From Candidatus Kryptonium sp. (GTDB lineage Bacteria; Bacteroidota; Ignavibacteria; Kryptoniales; Kryptoniaceae): DNA of 64,000 nucleotides. The notes under the pieces are model-generated. The model was given only the letters and a program-made list of their open reading frames with translations, was not told the origin of the DNA and made no database searches. Below are positions 9,979-19,517 of this stretch, one piece after another. Made by a program: the position numbers and the translations under genes. The stretch covers positions 496,001 through 560,000 of the forward strand of contig JANXBN010000001.1 in the NCBI GenBank assembly GCA_025060635.1. Reading direction: 5' to 3'. Each line of letters opens with the position of its first letter. The stretch's first letter is position 1.

Positions 9979-10290
9979 ATGGCTCAACAAAGAAGAATCA
10001 GGATCAAATTAAAGTCATACGATCATCGCTTAATTGATAAGTCAGCTGATAGAATTGTAAGAGCAGTGAAACAAACGGGCGCTGTTGTCTCGGGGCCTAT
10101 ACCCCTGCCGACAAAGCGCTCGGTTTTTACTGTTTTAAGATCACCGCATGTTGATAAAAAATCCCGCGAGCAGTTTGAGATAAGAACTCATAAGAGATTG
10201 ATTGATATCTTGAATTGGAACGCGAAAACTATGGATGTTTTGACGAAAATTGATCTACCAGCAGGAGTAGAAGTAGAGATCAAGACATAA
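9979..10290 (+). CDS. rpsJ: 30S ribosomal protein S10
   Basis: A 30S head protein of 103 residues that also acts as NusE in antitermination in well-studied bacteria. The conserved [13 protein letters not shown] start and the [10 protein letters not shown] loop are present. It begins 17 nt after tuf with AGGT upstream, so no separate S10 promoter is evident. Confidence 0.97.
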   Translation: MAQQRRIRIKLKSYDHRLIDKSADRIVRAVKQTGAVVSGPIPLPTKRSVFTVLRSPHVDKKSREQFEIRTHKRLIDILNWNAKTMDVLTKIDLPAGVEVEIKT

Positions 10291-10312
10291 AAATTTAAAT
10301 CAGATTTTGAAT

Positions 10313-10939
10313 ATGACTGGATTGATAGGAAAAAAACTTGGAATGACCACAATTTTTGGTGAAAATGGTGTTGCTATACCGTGCACCGTCCTTGAAGTTG
10401 GACCTTGCTATGTTGTTCAAGTGAAAACCAAAGAGCAAGATGGTTACGAAGCGCTACAGCTTGGTTTTGGAATAAAAAAGGAGAAGAGAACGCCTAAGCC
10501 ATTGCAAGGACATTTCAAGAAGGCAAATGTTCCTAATCTAAGAGTGTTAAAGGAGTTTAAAGGCTTTGACATAAGTAAATATAAACCAGGTGATCAGATA
10601 AGAGTTGAAGATGTTTTTGCTGTCGGTGATCTTGTTAAAGTAACAGGAAGATCAAAAGGTAAAGGTTTTCAAGGAGTTGTGAAAAGGCACGGATTTGGCG
10701 GTGGTCCCAAGACGCACGGGCAAAGTGACAGGCATAGGGCACCTGGTTCAGTTGGTTCAAGCTCATTCCCATCTCATACATTTAAAGGTCAACGAATGGC
10801 TGGGCATATGGGTGATGAACAAGTTACAGTGAGAAATCTTGAAGTCGTAGAAGTAATTCCCGATGCAAACTTGCTCGTTGTAAAAGGTTCTGTGCCTGGA
10901 GCAAAAAATAGCTATGTTAAGATAACTAAGGTGTCTTGA
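10313..10939 (+). CDS. rplC: 50S ribosomal protein L3
   Basis: Early-assembly 23S rRNA-binding protein, 208 residues. It has [12 protein letters not shown] at the start and the characteristic [19 protein letters not shown] loop that reaches toward the peptidyl-transferase centre. I chose ATG 10313 over an in-frame TTG two codons upstream because family members start MTGLIGKK or MKGLIGKK. No clear Shine-Dalgarno is seen. Confidence 0.96.
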   Translation: MTGLIGKKLGMTTIFGENGVAIPCTVLEVGPCYVVQVKTKEQDGYEALQLGFGIKKEKRTPKPLQGHFKKANVPNLRVLKEFKGFDISKYKPGDQIRVEDVFAVGDLVKVTGRSKGKGFQGVVKRHGFGGGPKTHGQSDRHRAPGSVGSSSFPSHTFKGQRMAGHMGDEQVTVRNLEVVEVIPDANLLVVKGSVPGAKNSYVKITKVS

Positions 10940-11016
10940 ATTTGATGTTTTTGAAATCAATGTGAGCGAGTTGAAAGGCTTATAAATTAAACTCAAAAAA
11001 TTAACTGGAAGTCAAG

Positions 11017-11646
11017 ATGAAGCTTGAGGTTTATAAAATTGACGGAACGAAGTCGGGTGAGTATGTTGAATTAAAGCCCGAAATTTTTGAGATCAAGCCG
11101 AATGATCACGCAATTTATCTTGCTGTTAAAGCTTATCTTGCAAATCAAAGGCAAGGAACTCATAAAACCAAGACGCGTGGAGAAGTAAGAGGTGGTGGTA
11201 GAAAACCTTGGCCACAAAAGCATACTGGAAGAGCGAGAGCAGGTTCTATAAGATCGCCGCTTTGGGTTGGTGGTGGAACTGTCTTCGGTCCAGTGCCGAG
11301 AGATTATAGTCTTGATTTACCTAAAAAGGTTAAACAGCTTGCAAGGAAATCCGCTTTATCTTACAAGCTCAAAGATGAGCAAATAATTGTTGTTGAGGAT
11401 TTTACATTTGAACAACCTAAAACGAAAAAAATGGTAGAAATCCTAAAAGCGTTCAATCTTCTGAACAAAAAAGTTTTGCTTTTGACAGCAAATACGGACT
11501 TGAATGTTTACAAATCTGGAAGAAATATCCCAGGGCTTAACATTTTAGAGGCATATAAAGCGTCAACATATGATATCTTGAATAACCAAATGATCTTGAT
11601 CCAAAAAAGCGCAGTTGAAGTTTTGCAAAATACTTTTACTGAATGA
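11017..11646 (+). CDS. rplD: 50S ribosomal protein L4
   Basis: 23S rRNA-binding protein lining the peptide exit tunnel, 209 residues. The tunnel loop carries TRGEVRGGGRKPWPQKHTGRAR-like sequence, followed by SPLWVGGGTVFGP. It begins 77 nt after rplC, one of the larger gaps in the super-operon; I see no local-type promoter in that gap. A GGAAG motif precedes the ATG. Confidence 0.96.
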   Translation: MKLEVYKIDGTKSGEYVELKPEIFEIKPNDHAIYLAVKAYLANQRQGTHKTKTRGEVRGGGRKPWPQKHTGRARAGSIRSPLWVGGGTVFGPVPRDYSLDLPKKVKQLARKSALSYKLKDEQIIVVEDFTFEQPKTKKMVEILKAFNLLNKKVLLLTANTDLNVYKSGRNIPGLNILEAYKASTYDILNNQMILIQKSAVEVLQNTFTE

Positions 11647-11669
11647 AAAATTAAGGTTTACCAAAAAAG

Positions 11670-11960
11670 ATGCCAAGTATTTTAATTAGACCAATAGTTA
11701 CGGAGAAATCAACGATCTTGCGAGATAAGAATCAGTATGTTTTTGAGGTCGCTATGAAAGCAAACAAGATTGAGATAAAGAAAGAGATTGAAACAAGATT
11801 TAATGTTAAGGTGAAAAAAGTTAGGACGATGATTGTCAAAGGCAAAAGGAAGTTTATGTTAACAAGGCGTGGTAGATTTGAAGGAAAGCGGCGTGATTGG
11901 AAAAAAGCTATTGTCGTCCTTGAACCTGGTTATAAGATTGATATTTTTGAGAACATTTAA
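11670..11960 (+). CDS. rplW: 50S ribosomal protein L23
   Basis: Exit-tunnel rim protein that docks trigger factor and SRP, 96 residues. It has the IRPIVTEKS start and the conserved R/K-rich MIVKGKRKF-RRGRFEGKR-DWKKAIV region. Normal length, standard position between rplD and rplB. Confidence 0.96.
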   Translation: MPSILIRPIVTEKSTILRDKNQYVFEVAMKANKIEIKKEIETRFNVKVKKVRTMIVKGKRKFMLTRRGRFEGKRRDWKKAIVVLEPGYKIDIFENI

Positions 11961-11983
11961 AAATTTTTTGAGGGAGTGATAAA

Positions 11984-12817
11984 ATGCCTGTAAAGACATA
12001 TAAACCTATAACGCCCGGAAGAAGGTTTTACACTGTTTCAGATTTTTCAGACATAACGAAGACAGAGCCCGAGAAATCGCTCGTTGTCCCGTTAAAAAAG
12101 CACGCTGGCAGAAATAATCAAGGGCGAATCACTGTAAGGCACCGTGGTGGCGGTCATAAAAGAATGTATAGAATTATTGATTTTAAACGTGATAAAATTG
12201 GTATTCCTGCAAAGGTTGCTGCAATAGAATACGATCCCAACAGAAGTGCAAGGATAGCGCTTTTGCATTATGTTGATGGTGAGAAAAGATATATTATTGC
12301 TCCAGATGGACTGAAAGTTGGTGATATGGTTATGTCAGGTCCGGATGCTGAAATAAAAGTTGGAAACGCGTTGCCATTGAGAAATATACCTGTTGGTGAG
12401 TTTGTTCACAATATTGAACTTCGTCCTGGAAAGGGAGGTCAAATTGCAAGAAGTGCAGGTGCATATGCACAGGTTATGGCCAAAGAAGGAAACTTTGCTC
12501 TTTTGCGTCTTCCGTCAGGTGAGTTGAGAAAGATTCACTTGAGCTGCTATGCAACAATTGGAATAGTGAGCAATCTTGATCACGAAAACATTACGATCGG
12601 TAAAGCCGGAAGAGCACGATGGTTGGGAAGAAGACCTTATGTTCGTGGCGTTGCGATGAACCCAGTGGATCATCCACATGGTGGTGGTGAAGGTAAGGCT
12701 CCGCAAGGTAATCCTCATCCTGTTTCGCCGTGGGGCTGGCATACGAAAGGTAAGAAGACGCGAAAGAAAAACAAAGCATCAGATAAATACATAGTCGCAA
12801 GAAGAAAGAAAAAATAA
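11984..12817 (+). CDS. rplB: 50S ribosomal protein L2
   Basis: Core 23S rRNA-binding protein needed for subunit association and peptidyl-transferase structure, 277 residues. Conserved segments include [19 protein letters not shown] and, near the C-terminus, [17 protein letters not shown] with the essential histidine. The GGGAGTG ribosome-binding site is well placed before ATG 11984. Confidence 0.97.
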   Translation: MPVKTYKPITPGRRFYTVSDFSDITKTEPEKSLVVPLKKHAGRNNQGRITVRHRGGGHKRMYRIIDFKRDKIGIPAKVAAIEYDPNRSARIALLHYVDGEKRYIIAPDGLKVGDMVMSGPDAEIKVGNALPLRNIPVGEFVHNIELRPGKGGQIARSAGAYAQVMAKEGNFALLRLPSGELRKIHLSCYATIGIVSNLDHENITIGKAGRARWLGRRPYVRGVAMNPVDHPHGGGEGKAPQGNPHPVSPWGWHTKGKKTRKKNKASDKYIVARRKKK

Positions 12818-12832
12818 AAACTTAAATCTGAT

Positions 12833-13123
12833 ATGGCTCGTTCGCTTAAAAAAGGTCCGTATGTGGATCCGAAGTTATTAAAGAAAGTTCAAGAAATGTT
12901 GAAAACAGGACAGAAAAAAGTTATAAAGACCTGGGCTCGTGATTGCACTATAATTCCTGATTTCGTTGGCTTTACATTTGCGGTTCACAATGGAAAGCAG
13001 TTTATCCCGATTTATATAACTGAAAATATGGTTGGTCATAAACTTGGTGAGTTTGCTCCGACGAGAACCTTTAGAGGTCATCCTGGAACGAAAGCTGAAA
13101 AAGCAAGTAAAATGAAAAAGTAA
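12833..13123 (+). CDS. rpsS: 30S ribosomal protein S19
   Basis: A 30S head protein contacting the A-site finger, 96 residues. It starts [12 protein letters not shown] and contains [13 protein letters not shown] and [15 protein letters not shown], all family signatures. It begins 16 nt after rplB and is followed closely by rplV. Confidence 0.96.
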   Translation: MARSLKKGPYVDPKLLKKVQEMLKTGQKKVIKTWARDCTIIPDFVGFTFAVHNGKQFIPIYITENMVGHKLGEFAPTRTFRGHPGTKAEKASKMKK

Positions 13124-13142
13124 ATAAAGTTTGGATACTGAA

Positions 13143-13517
13143 ATGGAAGCTAAAGCAATTGCAAGGTATATACCATCCTCGCCGAGGAAGATGAGAGTCG
13201 TGATTGATTTAATAAGAGGAAAATCAGTTGATGAAGCACTTAACATTTTACATTATACTCCGAAGCGAGCAGCAAAAATCGCTGAGAAAGTTTTAAGGTC
13301 AGCAGTTGCTAACTTTATGAACAAAGAAACGGAAAGAAGAATTGATATATCGGAACTTTATGTCAAAGAAGCATATGTTGATCCGGGACCGATGTTAAAG
13401 CGAGTCCTGCCTGCCCCATTTGGCAGGGCTTATATCATAAGGAGAAGAAGCAATCATTTAACTATTGTAGTTGCTGAAAAATCAGAAAAAGAAAAAAATA
13501 AATCAAAAACAAAGTAG
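13143..13517 (+). CDS. rplV: 50S ribosomal protein L22
   Basis: Exit-tunnel protein of 124 residues. The conserved ARYIPSSPRKMR start and the beta-hairpin region ending PAPFGRAYIIRRRSNHL are clear. An in-frame TTG four codons upstream (13131) is possible, but ATG 13143 gives the usual L22 N-terminus. The C-terminus has a short lysine-rich tail. Confidence 0.95.
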   Translation: MEAKAIARYIPSSPRKMRVVIDLIRGKSVDEALNILHYTPKRAAKIAEKVLRSAVANFMNKETERRIDISELYVKEAYVDPGPMLKRVLPAPFGRAYIIRRRSNHLTIVVAEKSEKEKNKSKTK

Positions 13518-13532
13518 CACGGTGGAGGCGTC

Positions 13533-14177
13533 TTGGGACAGAAAACAAATCCAATAGGTTTTAGGCTCGGAATAATAAAAGATTGGGACGCGCACTGGTA
13601 TGATGATAAAAACTTCGCAGAGAAGCTGCGTGAGGATTTGATGATCCGTGATTATATCCGAAGCCGTCTTAAAAGAAGCGGTGTTTCAAGAATAATGATT
13701 GATAGAAAAACGAAACAGATTGAAATCAAAATTTATACTTCTCGTCCCGGAGTAGTCATCGGAAAAGGTGGCAAAGATATTGAATTGTTGCAAGAGGAAT
13801 TGAAGAGATTGACAGGTAAAGATGTCAGAATTGAGGTTATTGAAATTAAGCGTCCCGAGCTTGATGCTTATCTTGTAGCAGAATCAATAGCAACACAGAT
13901 TGAAAACAGGGTTTCTTACAGAAGGGCAATGAAAGCAGCTGTAACATCTGCAATGAGGATGGGAGCTCAAGGAATTAAAGTTATGTGCTCGGGAAGATTG
14001 GCAGGAGCTGAAATAGCAAGAAGTGAATGGTATCTTGAAGGTAGGGTTCCGCTTCATACAATAAGAGCGGATATTGATTTCGCTATAGCAGAAGCTCTGA
14101 CAATTTACGGAAAAATAGGTGTTAAAGTTTGGATCTTTAAAGGTGAAGTTTTAGGAAGGAAACCACAACTTCGTTAA
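13533..14177 (+). CDS. rpsC: 30S ribosomal protein S3
   Basis: mRNA-entry-site protein with KH domain, 214 residues. The start is TTG at 13533 with a strong GGTGGAGG Shine-Dalgarno 5 nt upstream. [13 protein letters not shown] is the standard N-terminus, so the TTG start is secure. The KH GxxG loop appears as [11 protein letters not shown], and the S3 C-terminal domain holds [19 protein letters not shown]. Confidence 0.97.
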   Translation: MGQKTNPIGFRLGIIKDWDAHWYDDKNFAEKLREDLMIRDYIRSRLKRSGVSRIMIDRKTKQIEIKIYTSRPGVVIGKGGKDIELLQEELKRLTGKDVRIEVIEIKRPELDAYLVAESIATQIENRVSYRRAMKAAVTSAMRMGAQGIKVMCSGRLAGAEIARSEWYLEGRVPLHTIRADIDFAIAEALTIYGKIGVKVWIFKGEVLGRKPQLR

Positions 14178-14201
14178 AAAATAATCTTGAGGTTTTGAGC
14201 T

Positions 14202-14621
14202 ATGTTAATGCCAAGTAGAACGAAATACAGAAAACAACAGCGCGGTCGTTTGAAAGGTAAATCGTATCGTGCATCTACGCTTGCATTTGGAGATTATGGT
14301 TTAAAAGCACTTGAGCCAGCGTGGATAACAAACAAGCAAATAGAAGCAGCACGTGTTGCAATTTCAAGGACTTTGAAAAGAGGTGGAAAAATTTGGATAA
14401 GGATTTTCCCTGATAAGCCATATACAAAGAAACCAGCTGAGACACGAATGGGTAAAGGAAAAGGTAATGTGGAAGGTTGGGTCGCTGTTGTTAAACCTGG
14501 TAGGATAATGTTTGAGGTTGGTGGTGTGAGCCGAGATGTTGCCGAAGAAGCTCTAAAGCTTGCAGCGGACAAATTACCTATAAAGACGAAATTCGTTGCA
14601 AGAGTTGAAGCAGGTGGCTAA
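14202..14621 (+). CDS. rplP: 50S ribosomal protein L16
   Basis: 23S rRNA-binding protein near the A-site tRNA elbow, 139 residues. It starts [16 protein letters not shown]; the second in-frame ATG (14208) is possible, but the MLMP form is typical. It contains [28 protein letters not shown] across the conserved centre. GAGG lies about 10 nt upstream. Confidence 0.96.
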   Translation: MLMPSRTKYRKQQRGRLKGKSYRASTLAFGDYGLKALEPAWITNKQIEAARVAISRTLKRGGKIWIRIFPDKPYTKKPAETRMGKGKGNVEGWVAVVKPGRIMFEVGGVSRDVAEEALKLAADKLPIKTKFVARVEAGG

Positions 14622-14650
14622 AATTTTTTAAATAAAAATCTTTGTTGGAA

Positions 14651-14872
14651 ATGAAACCTAATGAAATAAGACAGCTTTCGGACGAGGAAATAAAGCAAAG
14701 AATAAGAGAGCTTGAAGAGGAACTTCTCAATTTGAGGTTTCAAAAAGCTTTAGGTCAGCTTGAGAAACCACACAGGTTTAAAATGATTCGCAAGGACATA
14801 GCGAGGATGAAAACAATTTTAAGAGAAAGAGAACTTCAAAGAGAAAAAATAAAAGAAGGTAAAGTTGCCTGA
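14651..14872 (+). CDS. rpmC: 50S ribosomal protein L29
   Basis: Exit-tunnel rim protein forming an antiparallel helical pair, 73 residues. It has the [10 protein letters not shown] start and the conserved [25 protein letters not shown] stretch. In-frame TTG codons at 14642 and 14645 precede the chosen ATG at 14651. The TGA stop overlaps the rpsQ ATG by one base (TGATG), pointing to coupled translation. Confidence 0.94.
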   Translation: MKPNEIRQLSDEEIKQRIRELEEELLNLRFQKALGQLEKPHRFKMIRKDIARMKTILRERELQREKIKEGKVA

Positions 14873-15201
14873 TGAGTGAGGAAAGAATCCAGGAGCAAGA
14901 AAAAGTTCAACAAAGCCAAGAAGGAGAACAAATTCAATCTGAAAAACCTAAACGACCTCAAAGGAAGGTTAGGATCGGAAGAGTTGTTAGCAACAAGATG
15001 AATAAAACTATTGTAGTTGCTATTGAGCGAAAGGTTATGCATCCAATTTACAAGAAAGTTTATGTGAGAACCACCAAAGTTATGGCTCATGATGAAAATA
15101 ATGAGTGTAATATCGGCGATATTGTAAAAATCATGGAAACAAGACCGTTAAGCAGGCATAAAAGGTGGCGTCTTGTTGAAATAATAGAAAGAGCAAAATA
15201 A
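14872..15201 (+). CDS. rpsQ: 30S ribosomal protein S17 with N-terminal extension
   Basis: Primary 16S rRNA-binding protein, 109 residues against about 85 usual. The extra 30 or so residues at the N-terminus are rich in Q and E and look disordered. The OB-fold begins at [19 protein letters not shown] and includes [13 protein letters not shown]. The start ATG overlaps the rpmC stop, so the extension is set by the junction; an internal ATG could give only a truncated fold. Confidence 0.94.
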   Translation: MSEERIQEQEKVQQSQEGEQIQSEKPKRPQRKVRIGRVVSNKMNKTIVVAIERKVMHPIYKKVYVRTTKVMAHDENNECNIGDIVKIMETRPLSRHKRWRLVEIIERAK

Positions 15202-15216
15202 ATACCACAAAGTGCC

Positions 15217-15585
15217 ATGATAAGAAGAGAAACTGATCTTGTAGTTGCGGATAATTCAGGTGCTAAAAAAGTTCGTTGTATAGGTATCATAGGGCAACAT
15301 CAAAGGTTAACAGCAACTGTTGGAGATATCATTGTCGTCTCAATAAAGAGCGCAATCCCAGGCGCACCTGTTAAAAAGGGTGAGGTTTCGCGCGCTGTTG
15401 TCGTCAGAACCAAGAAAGAGATAAGACGTAAAGATGGATCATATGTAAGATTTGATGAGAACGCTGTCGTCTTGCTTGATAAATATGGTGAGCCAAGAGG
15501 GACGAGAATTTTCGGACCTGTTGCTAGGGAATTGCGTGAAAAACAGTTTATGAAAATAATATCACTTGCACCAGAGGTAATTTAA
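15217..15585 (+). CDS. rplN: 50S ribosomal protein L14
   Basis: Subunit-interface protein of 122 residues and binding site of the silencing factor RsfS in other bacteria. It has [29 protein letters not shown] and the [11 protein letters not shown]-terminal signature. Sixteen nt separate it from rpsQ. Confidence 0.97.
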   Translation: MIRRETDLVVADNSGAKKVRCIGIIGQHQRLTATVGDIIVVSIKSAIPGAPVKKGEVSRAVVVRTKKEIRRKDGSYVRFDENAVVLLDKYGEPRGTRIFGPVARELREKQFMKIISLAPEVI

Positions 15586-15603
15586 ATTAAACACTGATGA
15601 AGA

Positions 15604-15924
15604 ATGAACATTAAGAAAAACGACACAGTTCTGGTAATCGCCGGAAATTATAAAGGCAAAATAGGAAAAGTTCTTAAAGTTCTTCGTGAGAAAGAAAGAG
15701 TTCTCGTTGAAGGAGTTAACATTGTTAAGAAACATGTTCGCAAATCCCCAAAGTATCCGCAAGGTGGAATAATTGAAATGGAAGCACCGATCCATGTTTC
15801 AAATGTCATGCTCGTTTGTCCAAAGTGTGGCAAAGCAACTCGTGTCGGGCATACGACTCTCGTCTCAGCTGATGGAAAAAGAAGCAAGATGAGAGTTTGC
15901 AAAAAATGTGGTGAAATGTTCTAA
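15604..15924 (+). CDS. rplX: 50S ribosomal protein L24 with zinc ribbon
   Basis: Assembly-initiator protein, 106 residues. The KOW motif lies in [22 protein letters not shown]-terminal zinc ribbon carries cysteines at about 72, 75, 99 and 102 (CPKC and CKKC). This form with four cysteines is common in many phyla but absent in E. coli. Confidence 0.96.
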   Translation: MNIKKNDTVLVIAGNYKGKIGKVLKVLREKERVLVEGVNIVKKHVRKSPKYPQGGIIEMEAPIHVSNVMLVCPKCGKATRVGHTTLVSADGKRSKMRVCKKCGEMF

Positions 15925-15946
15925 TTAAAAAATCAGGTAAGCTAAA

Positions 15947-16588
15947 ATGGCAAAGGAAAAAAAGCAGAAAAAACAGCAAGAAATCCAAGAGATTGAAGAA
16001 ACGCACGAGAAAGTAGTTCCGAGATTGAAAAAACTTTATCAGGAAGTTATAATCCCGGAGATGATGAAAAAGTTTGGCTATAAAAATGTAATGCAAGTGC
16101 CACGACTTGTTAAGATCGTCGTAAATATGGGCGTTGGGCAAGCAACGCAAGAGCCTAAACTCCTTGAAATGGCTATGAAAGAACTTGCAAAAATTACCGG
16201 TCAGCAACCTGTTATAAGGCGAGCGAAAAAATCAATTTCAAACTTCAAGTTAAGAGCTGGGATGGCGATCGGATGCAAAGTTACATTAAGAAGAGAACGA
16301 ATGTATGAGTTCCTTGATAGATTGATAAATGCAGCGATCCCAAGAATTAGGGACTTCAGAGGTCTGTCTGATAAATCGTTTGATGGGCGAGGGAATTATA
16401 CGCTTGGAATCAAAGAGCACATAATTTTCCCTGAAATAAATGTTGATGAGGTTGAAAGAATTTTTGGTATGGATATCACCATAGTAACAACTGCGAAAAC
16501 CGATGAAGAAGCTTATGAGCTGTTGAGATTATTTGGAATGCCGTTTAGAAAGCGCGAAGTCGTTGTAGAAGAAAAAGCAGTAGCGTAA
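15947..16588 (+). CDS. rplE: 50S ribosomal protein L5
   Basis: 5S rRNA-binding protein, 213 residues. The family core (about 180 residues) begins near [11 protein letters not shown] and contains [11 protein letters not shown] and the [16 protein letters not shown] segment. The first 25 residues or so are an added, highly charged K/Q/E tract, similar in character to the extension on S17. Confidence 0.96.
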   Translation: MAKEKKQKKQQEIQEIEETHEKVVPRLKKLYQEVIIPEMMKKFGYKNVMQVPRLVKIVVNMGVGQATQEPKLLEMAMKELAKITGQQPVIRRAKKSISNFKLRAGMAIGCKVTLRRERMYEFLDRLINAAIPRIRDFRGLSDKSFDGRGNYTLGIKEHIIFPEINVDEVERIFGMDITIVTTAKTDEEAYELLRLFGMPFRKREVVVEEKAVA

Positions 16589-16611
16589 AAACAAATTTTA
16601 GGAATTAAAAC

Positions 16612-16797
16612 TTGGCACGAAAAGCATCAATCCAAAAAGCTCTAAGAGAGCCAAAGTACAAAGTTAGAAAGAGAAATCGTTGTTCAATATGTGGTAGACC
16701 AAGAGGATATTATAGAAAGTTTGGAATTTGTAGAATTTGCTTCAGAAAACTTGCGCTTGAAGGTAAAATCCCTGGTGTAAGAAAGGCAAGCTGGTAA
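16612..16797 (+). CDS. rpsN: 30S ribosomal protein S14, zinc-binding type
   Basis: A 61-residue S14 of the short, zinc-containing class with C24, C27, C40 and C43 (CSIC and CRIC). The start is TTG at 16612, preceded by AGGA at about 11 nt; [10 protein letters not shown] fits the family, and no in-frame ATG is available before it. Confidence 0.95.
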   Translation: MARKASIQKALREPKYKVRKRNRCSICGRPRGYYRKFGICRICFRKLALEGKIPGVRKASW

Positions 16798-16826
16798 AAA
16801 TTAAATTTAGAGGAAAAGAATAAACT

Positions 16827-17222
16827 ATGATGACCGATCCAATTGCAGATTTCTTAACAAGAATAAGAAACGCAGTTAGGGCAAGACATAAAGTAGTTGA
16901 AGCGCCTTCTTCAAAACTTAAAAGAGCAATCGCTCAAATTTTGCTTGAACAGAAATTTATAAAAGGATATGAAGTTATTGAGGACGGGAAGCAAGGGATT
17001 TTGAGAATTTATCTCAAGTATACTGAAGATGGTGAACCTGCTATTACGAACCTTGTTCGCGTTAGCAAACCTGGACGCAGAATTTATGTCGGAGTTGATG
17101 AGATACCAAGAGTTTTAAATGGACTTGGAATTGCGATTTTGACTACACCGAAAGGAGTTATGACCGACCGTCGTGCGAGAAAGGAAAGAGTTGGTGGAGA
17201 AGTTATCTGCTATGTATGGTAA
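16827..17222 (+). CDS. rpsH: 30S ribosomal protein S8
   Basis: 16S rRNA-binding protein and, in E. coli, the repressor of the spc operon; 131 residues. It begins [16 protein letters not shown] and ends with the conserved GGEVICYVW. Both tandem ATGs (16827, 16830) are usable starts. AGAGGA lies upstream. Confidence 0.96.
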   Translation: MMTDPIADFLTRIRNAVRARHKVVEAPSSKLKRAIAQILLEQKFIKGYEVIEDGKQGILRIYLKYTEDGEPAITNLVRVSKPGRRIYVGVDEIPRVLNGLGIAILTTPKGVMTDRRARKERVGGEVICYVW

Positions 17223-17289
17223 AAGATACTTCAACACAAGAGATGCCGTTTCTTAAATAAAATAACGAGAAAAAAATTTTTGAGAGGAA

Positions 17290-17829
17290 ATGTCAAGAAT
17301 TGGAAAAAAGCCAATACCTATTCCAAAAGGTGTAAAAGTTGAGAAATTAAACGGAGTTTTAAAAGTATCAGGTCCAAAGGGTGAACTTACCGCTCAAGTT
17401 CATCCGAGAATAGAAATTGAAGTAGCACAAGATCAAGTTCTCGTAAAGAGAAAAAGTGACTCAAGAACAGACAAAGCATTGCATGGATTGTGGAGGGCTT
17501 TGATTAACAATATGGTGATAGGAGTTTCTCAGGGTTATATGAAGAAGCTTGAGATCGTTGGGATTGGATATAGGGCTGAGTTAAAAGGCAAGGCGCTTGT
17601 CCTTTATCTTGGTTATTCTCATCCGATAATTTTTATTCCTCCAGATGGTATTAAAATAGAAGTTCCTCAGCCAACGAACATTATAGTAAGTGGTATTGAT
17701 AAAGCTCTTGTCGGTCAGGTTGCTGCGAAGATTCGCTCTTTTAGACCACCTGAACCATACAAGGGCAAAGGCATTCGCTATGAAGGTGAAGTTATAAGAA
17801 TGAAAGCTGGAAAAGCAGCAGGTAAATAA
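17290..17829 (+). CDS. rplF: 50S ribosomal protein L6
   Basis: 23S rRNA-binding protein near the GTPase centre, 179 residues. It opens MSRIGKKPIPIP and the second domain holds the conserved PPEPYKGKGIRYEGE signature. A GAGAGGAA site precedes the ATG. It is separated from rpsH by 67 nt and from rplR by a structured 73-nt spacer. Confidence 0.97.
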   Translation: MSRIGKKPIPIPKGVKVEKLNGVLKVSGPKGELTAQVHPRIEIEVAQDQVLVKRKSDSRTDKALHGLWRALINNMVIGVSQGYMKKLEIVGIGYRAELKGKALVLYLGYSHPIIFIPPDGIKIEVPQPTNIIVSGIDKALVGQVAAKIRSFRPPEPYKGKGIRYEGEVIRMKAGKAAGK

Positions 17830-17831
17830 TG

Positions 17832-17870
17832 GAACGAGGCGGGCTCAAAATTATGAGCGTAACCTCGTTC
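17832..17870 (+). promoter_or_regulatory. Intercistronic stem-loop between rplF and rplR
   Basis: GAACGAGG (17832-17839) pairs perfectly with CCTCGTTC (17863-17870). Nested inside, GCTCA (17843-17847) pairs with TGAGC (17854-17858) around a 6-nt loop. There is no following T-run, so it is unlikely to end transcription. It could be an RNA processing or stability element, or a protein-binding leader for L18/S5; the role is inferred. Confidence 0.6.
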
Positions 17871-17902
17871 GGAATTCAAAATAAAATTGGTTAAATTTAA
17901 TT

Positions 17903-18280
17903 ATGATAAAGCGAGAATTTAGAAAGAAAAAATTACGAAGGGAAAAGATACGAAAGCGCGTAAGATCAAGGATTTTTGGAACACCTGAAAGACCAAGATT
18001 GTCGGTTTATAGAAGCTTGAAACATATTTACGCTCAGATAATTGATGACACCAAAGGTCATACGCTTGTGGCGATGTCAAGCTTATCAAAAGAGATAGCA
18101 GATCAAGTTAAAAACGCAAAAACAAAAACAGAAGTTAGTAAAATTGTTGGGCTCGCACTTGCAAAGAAAGCACTTGAGAAAGGGATAACGAAAGTTGTAT
18201 TTGATAGAAACGGTTATAAATATCACGGGAGAGTAAAAGCCCTTGCAGAAGCAGCTCGCGAAGGAGGTTTAGTTTTCTAA
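17903..18280 (+). CDS. rplR: 50S ribosomal protein L18
   Basis: 5S rRNA-binding protein, 125 residues. It has an arginine/lysine-rich N-terminus, then [20 protein letters not shown] and the C-terminal [23 protein letters not shown] signature (spread over residues 100-123). It sits downstream of the intercistronic hairpin. Confidence 0.96.
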   Translation: MIKREFRKKKLRREKIRKRVRSRIFGTPERPRLSVYRSLKHIYAQIIDDTKGHTLVAMSSLSKEIADQVKNAKTKTEVSKIVGLALAKKALEKGITKVVFDRNGYKYHGRVKALAEAAREGGLVF

Positions 18281-18308
18281 AGTTAAAAACAAAATCTTTT
18301 ATGGTAAA

Positions 18309-18842
18309 TTGCCGAAGATAAAGAAAGTAAAACCCGCGGAAATTGAAGGTTTAAAAGAAAAACTTGTAATGATTAACCGAACTGCGAAAGTTGTTAAAGG
18401 TGGTAAAAGAATTCGTTTCAATGCTATCGTTGTAGTTGGAGATAAAAATGGTCATGTTGGAGTTGGGCTTGGCAAAGGTCGTGAAGTTACCGATGCGATA
18501 CAAAAGGCAAGTGAAAACGCAAAGAAAAATATCGTTGAAGTTCCAATCGTAAACGGGACCGTGCCACATGAGGTTGTCGCTAAGTTTGGAGCCTCAAAGG
18601 TTTTAGTTAAGCCAGCTGCGCCTGGAACTGGTATAATTGCAGGTGGAGCAGTTAGAGCAGTGCTTGAGCTTGCAGGAGTCCAAAATGTCCTTACAAAATG
18701 CTTTGGTTCAACCAATCCACATAATACTGTTAAGGCAACTTTGAAAGCTTTAACAAGCATGATTGATGCCAAAACTATGGCGCGAAAGCGTGGAATGACA
18801 TTGAAAGAATTATTTGAATCTGATTCACTTGTAAAAATTTAA
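18309..18842 (+). CDS. rpsE: 30S ribosomal protein S5
   Basis: Accuracy protein of the 30S subunit, 177 residues. The dsRNA-binding-like fold has [17 protein letters not shown] followed by [13 protein letters not shown], and the second domain has the [16 protein letters not shown] motif. The start is TTG at 18309. The ATG at 18301 is out of frame, and the first in-frame ATG (18369) would remove conserved residues. Confidence 0.95.
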   Translation: MPKIKKVKPAEIEGLKEKLVMINRTAKVVKGGKRIRFNAIVVVGDKNGHVGVGLGKGREVTDAIQKASENAKKNIVEVPIVNGTVPHEVVAKFGASKVLVKPAAPGTGIIAGGAVRAVLELAGVQNVLTKCFGSTNPHNTVKATLKALTSMIDAKTMARKRGMTLKELFESDSLVKI

Positions 18843-18856
18843 TTGTGAATTTGAAA

Positions 18857-19060
18857 ATGGCAAAAAAACTTAAAATCACTCAGGTAAGAAGCATAATTGG
18901 AACGCCGGAGAAACAACGCAGGACGATAAAAGCACTTGGCTTGGGAAAGCCTCATAAAACTGTAATTCACTATGATTCACCAGTAATTCGTGGAATGATA
19001 AATAAAGTTAAACATCTCGTGGTTGTAGAGGAAATAGAAGATGGAGGTGAAAATGCCTAA
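18857..19060 (+). CDS. rpmD: 50S ribosomal protein L30
   Basis: Small 50S protein, 67 residues from ATG 18857 (an in-frame GTG exists at 18845). It shows [11 protein letters not shown] and [11 protein letters not shown]. Its last codons overlap the rplO start by 8 nt, and the rplO ribosome-binding site lies inside it. Confidence 0.94.
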   Translation: MAKKLKITQVRSIIGTPEKQRRTIKALGLGKPHKTVIHYDSPVIRGMINKVKHLVVVEEIEDGGENA

Positions 19061-19517
19061 TATATTAAGCAATCTAAAGCCAGCTCCTGGTTCAAGAAAG
19101 AAGGAAAAAAGAATCGGAAGAGGACAGGGTTCAGGGCATGGTGGAACCTCAACGCGTGGTCATAAGGGTCAAAAATCAAGATCGGGTGAGAGCATAAGAC
19201 CATGGTTTGAAGGTGGACAAATGCCTTTGATACGAAGAATCCCGAAACGCGGTTTCAGAAATCCATTTAAAGTTGAATATCAAATCGTGAATGTAGGGCG
19301 ACTTCAAGAATTAATTGATAGAGGGAAAATTTCGCCTGATGCTAAAGTTACACCTGAACTTCTTTATAATGTAGGTGTCATCTCAAAGAAGACATTACCT
19401 GTAAAAATTTTAGGTGATGGAGAATTAAAAACTCCTATTGAAATCTCAGCTCACGCTTTTAGTGAATCAGCTTTACAAAAGATACAAGCAATTGGAGGTA
19501 AGGCAATAAAGCTATGA
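19053..19517 (+). CDS. rplO: 50S ribosomal protein L15
   Basis: Late-assembly 50S protein, 154 residues. The start ATG 19053 has a GGAGGTG ribosome-binding site within the end of rpmD. It has [18 protein letters not shown] followed by a glycine-rich [18 protein letters not shown] tract. The last four bases overlap secY (ATGA). Confidence 0.96.
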   Translation: MPNILSNLKPAPGSRKKEKRIGRGQGSGHGGTSTRGHKGQKSRSGESIRPWFEGGQMPLIRRIPKRGFRNPFKVEYQIVNVGRLQELIDRGKISPDAKVTPELLYNVGVISKKTLPVKILGDGELKTPIEISAHAFSESALQKIQAIGGKAIKL

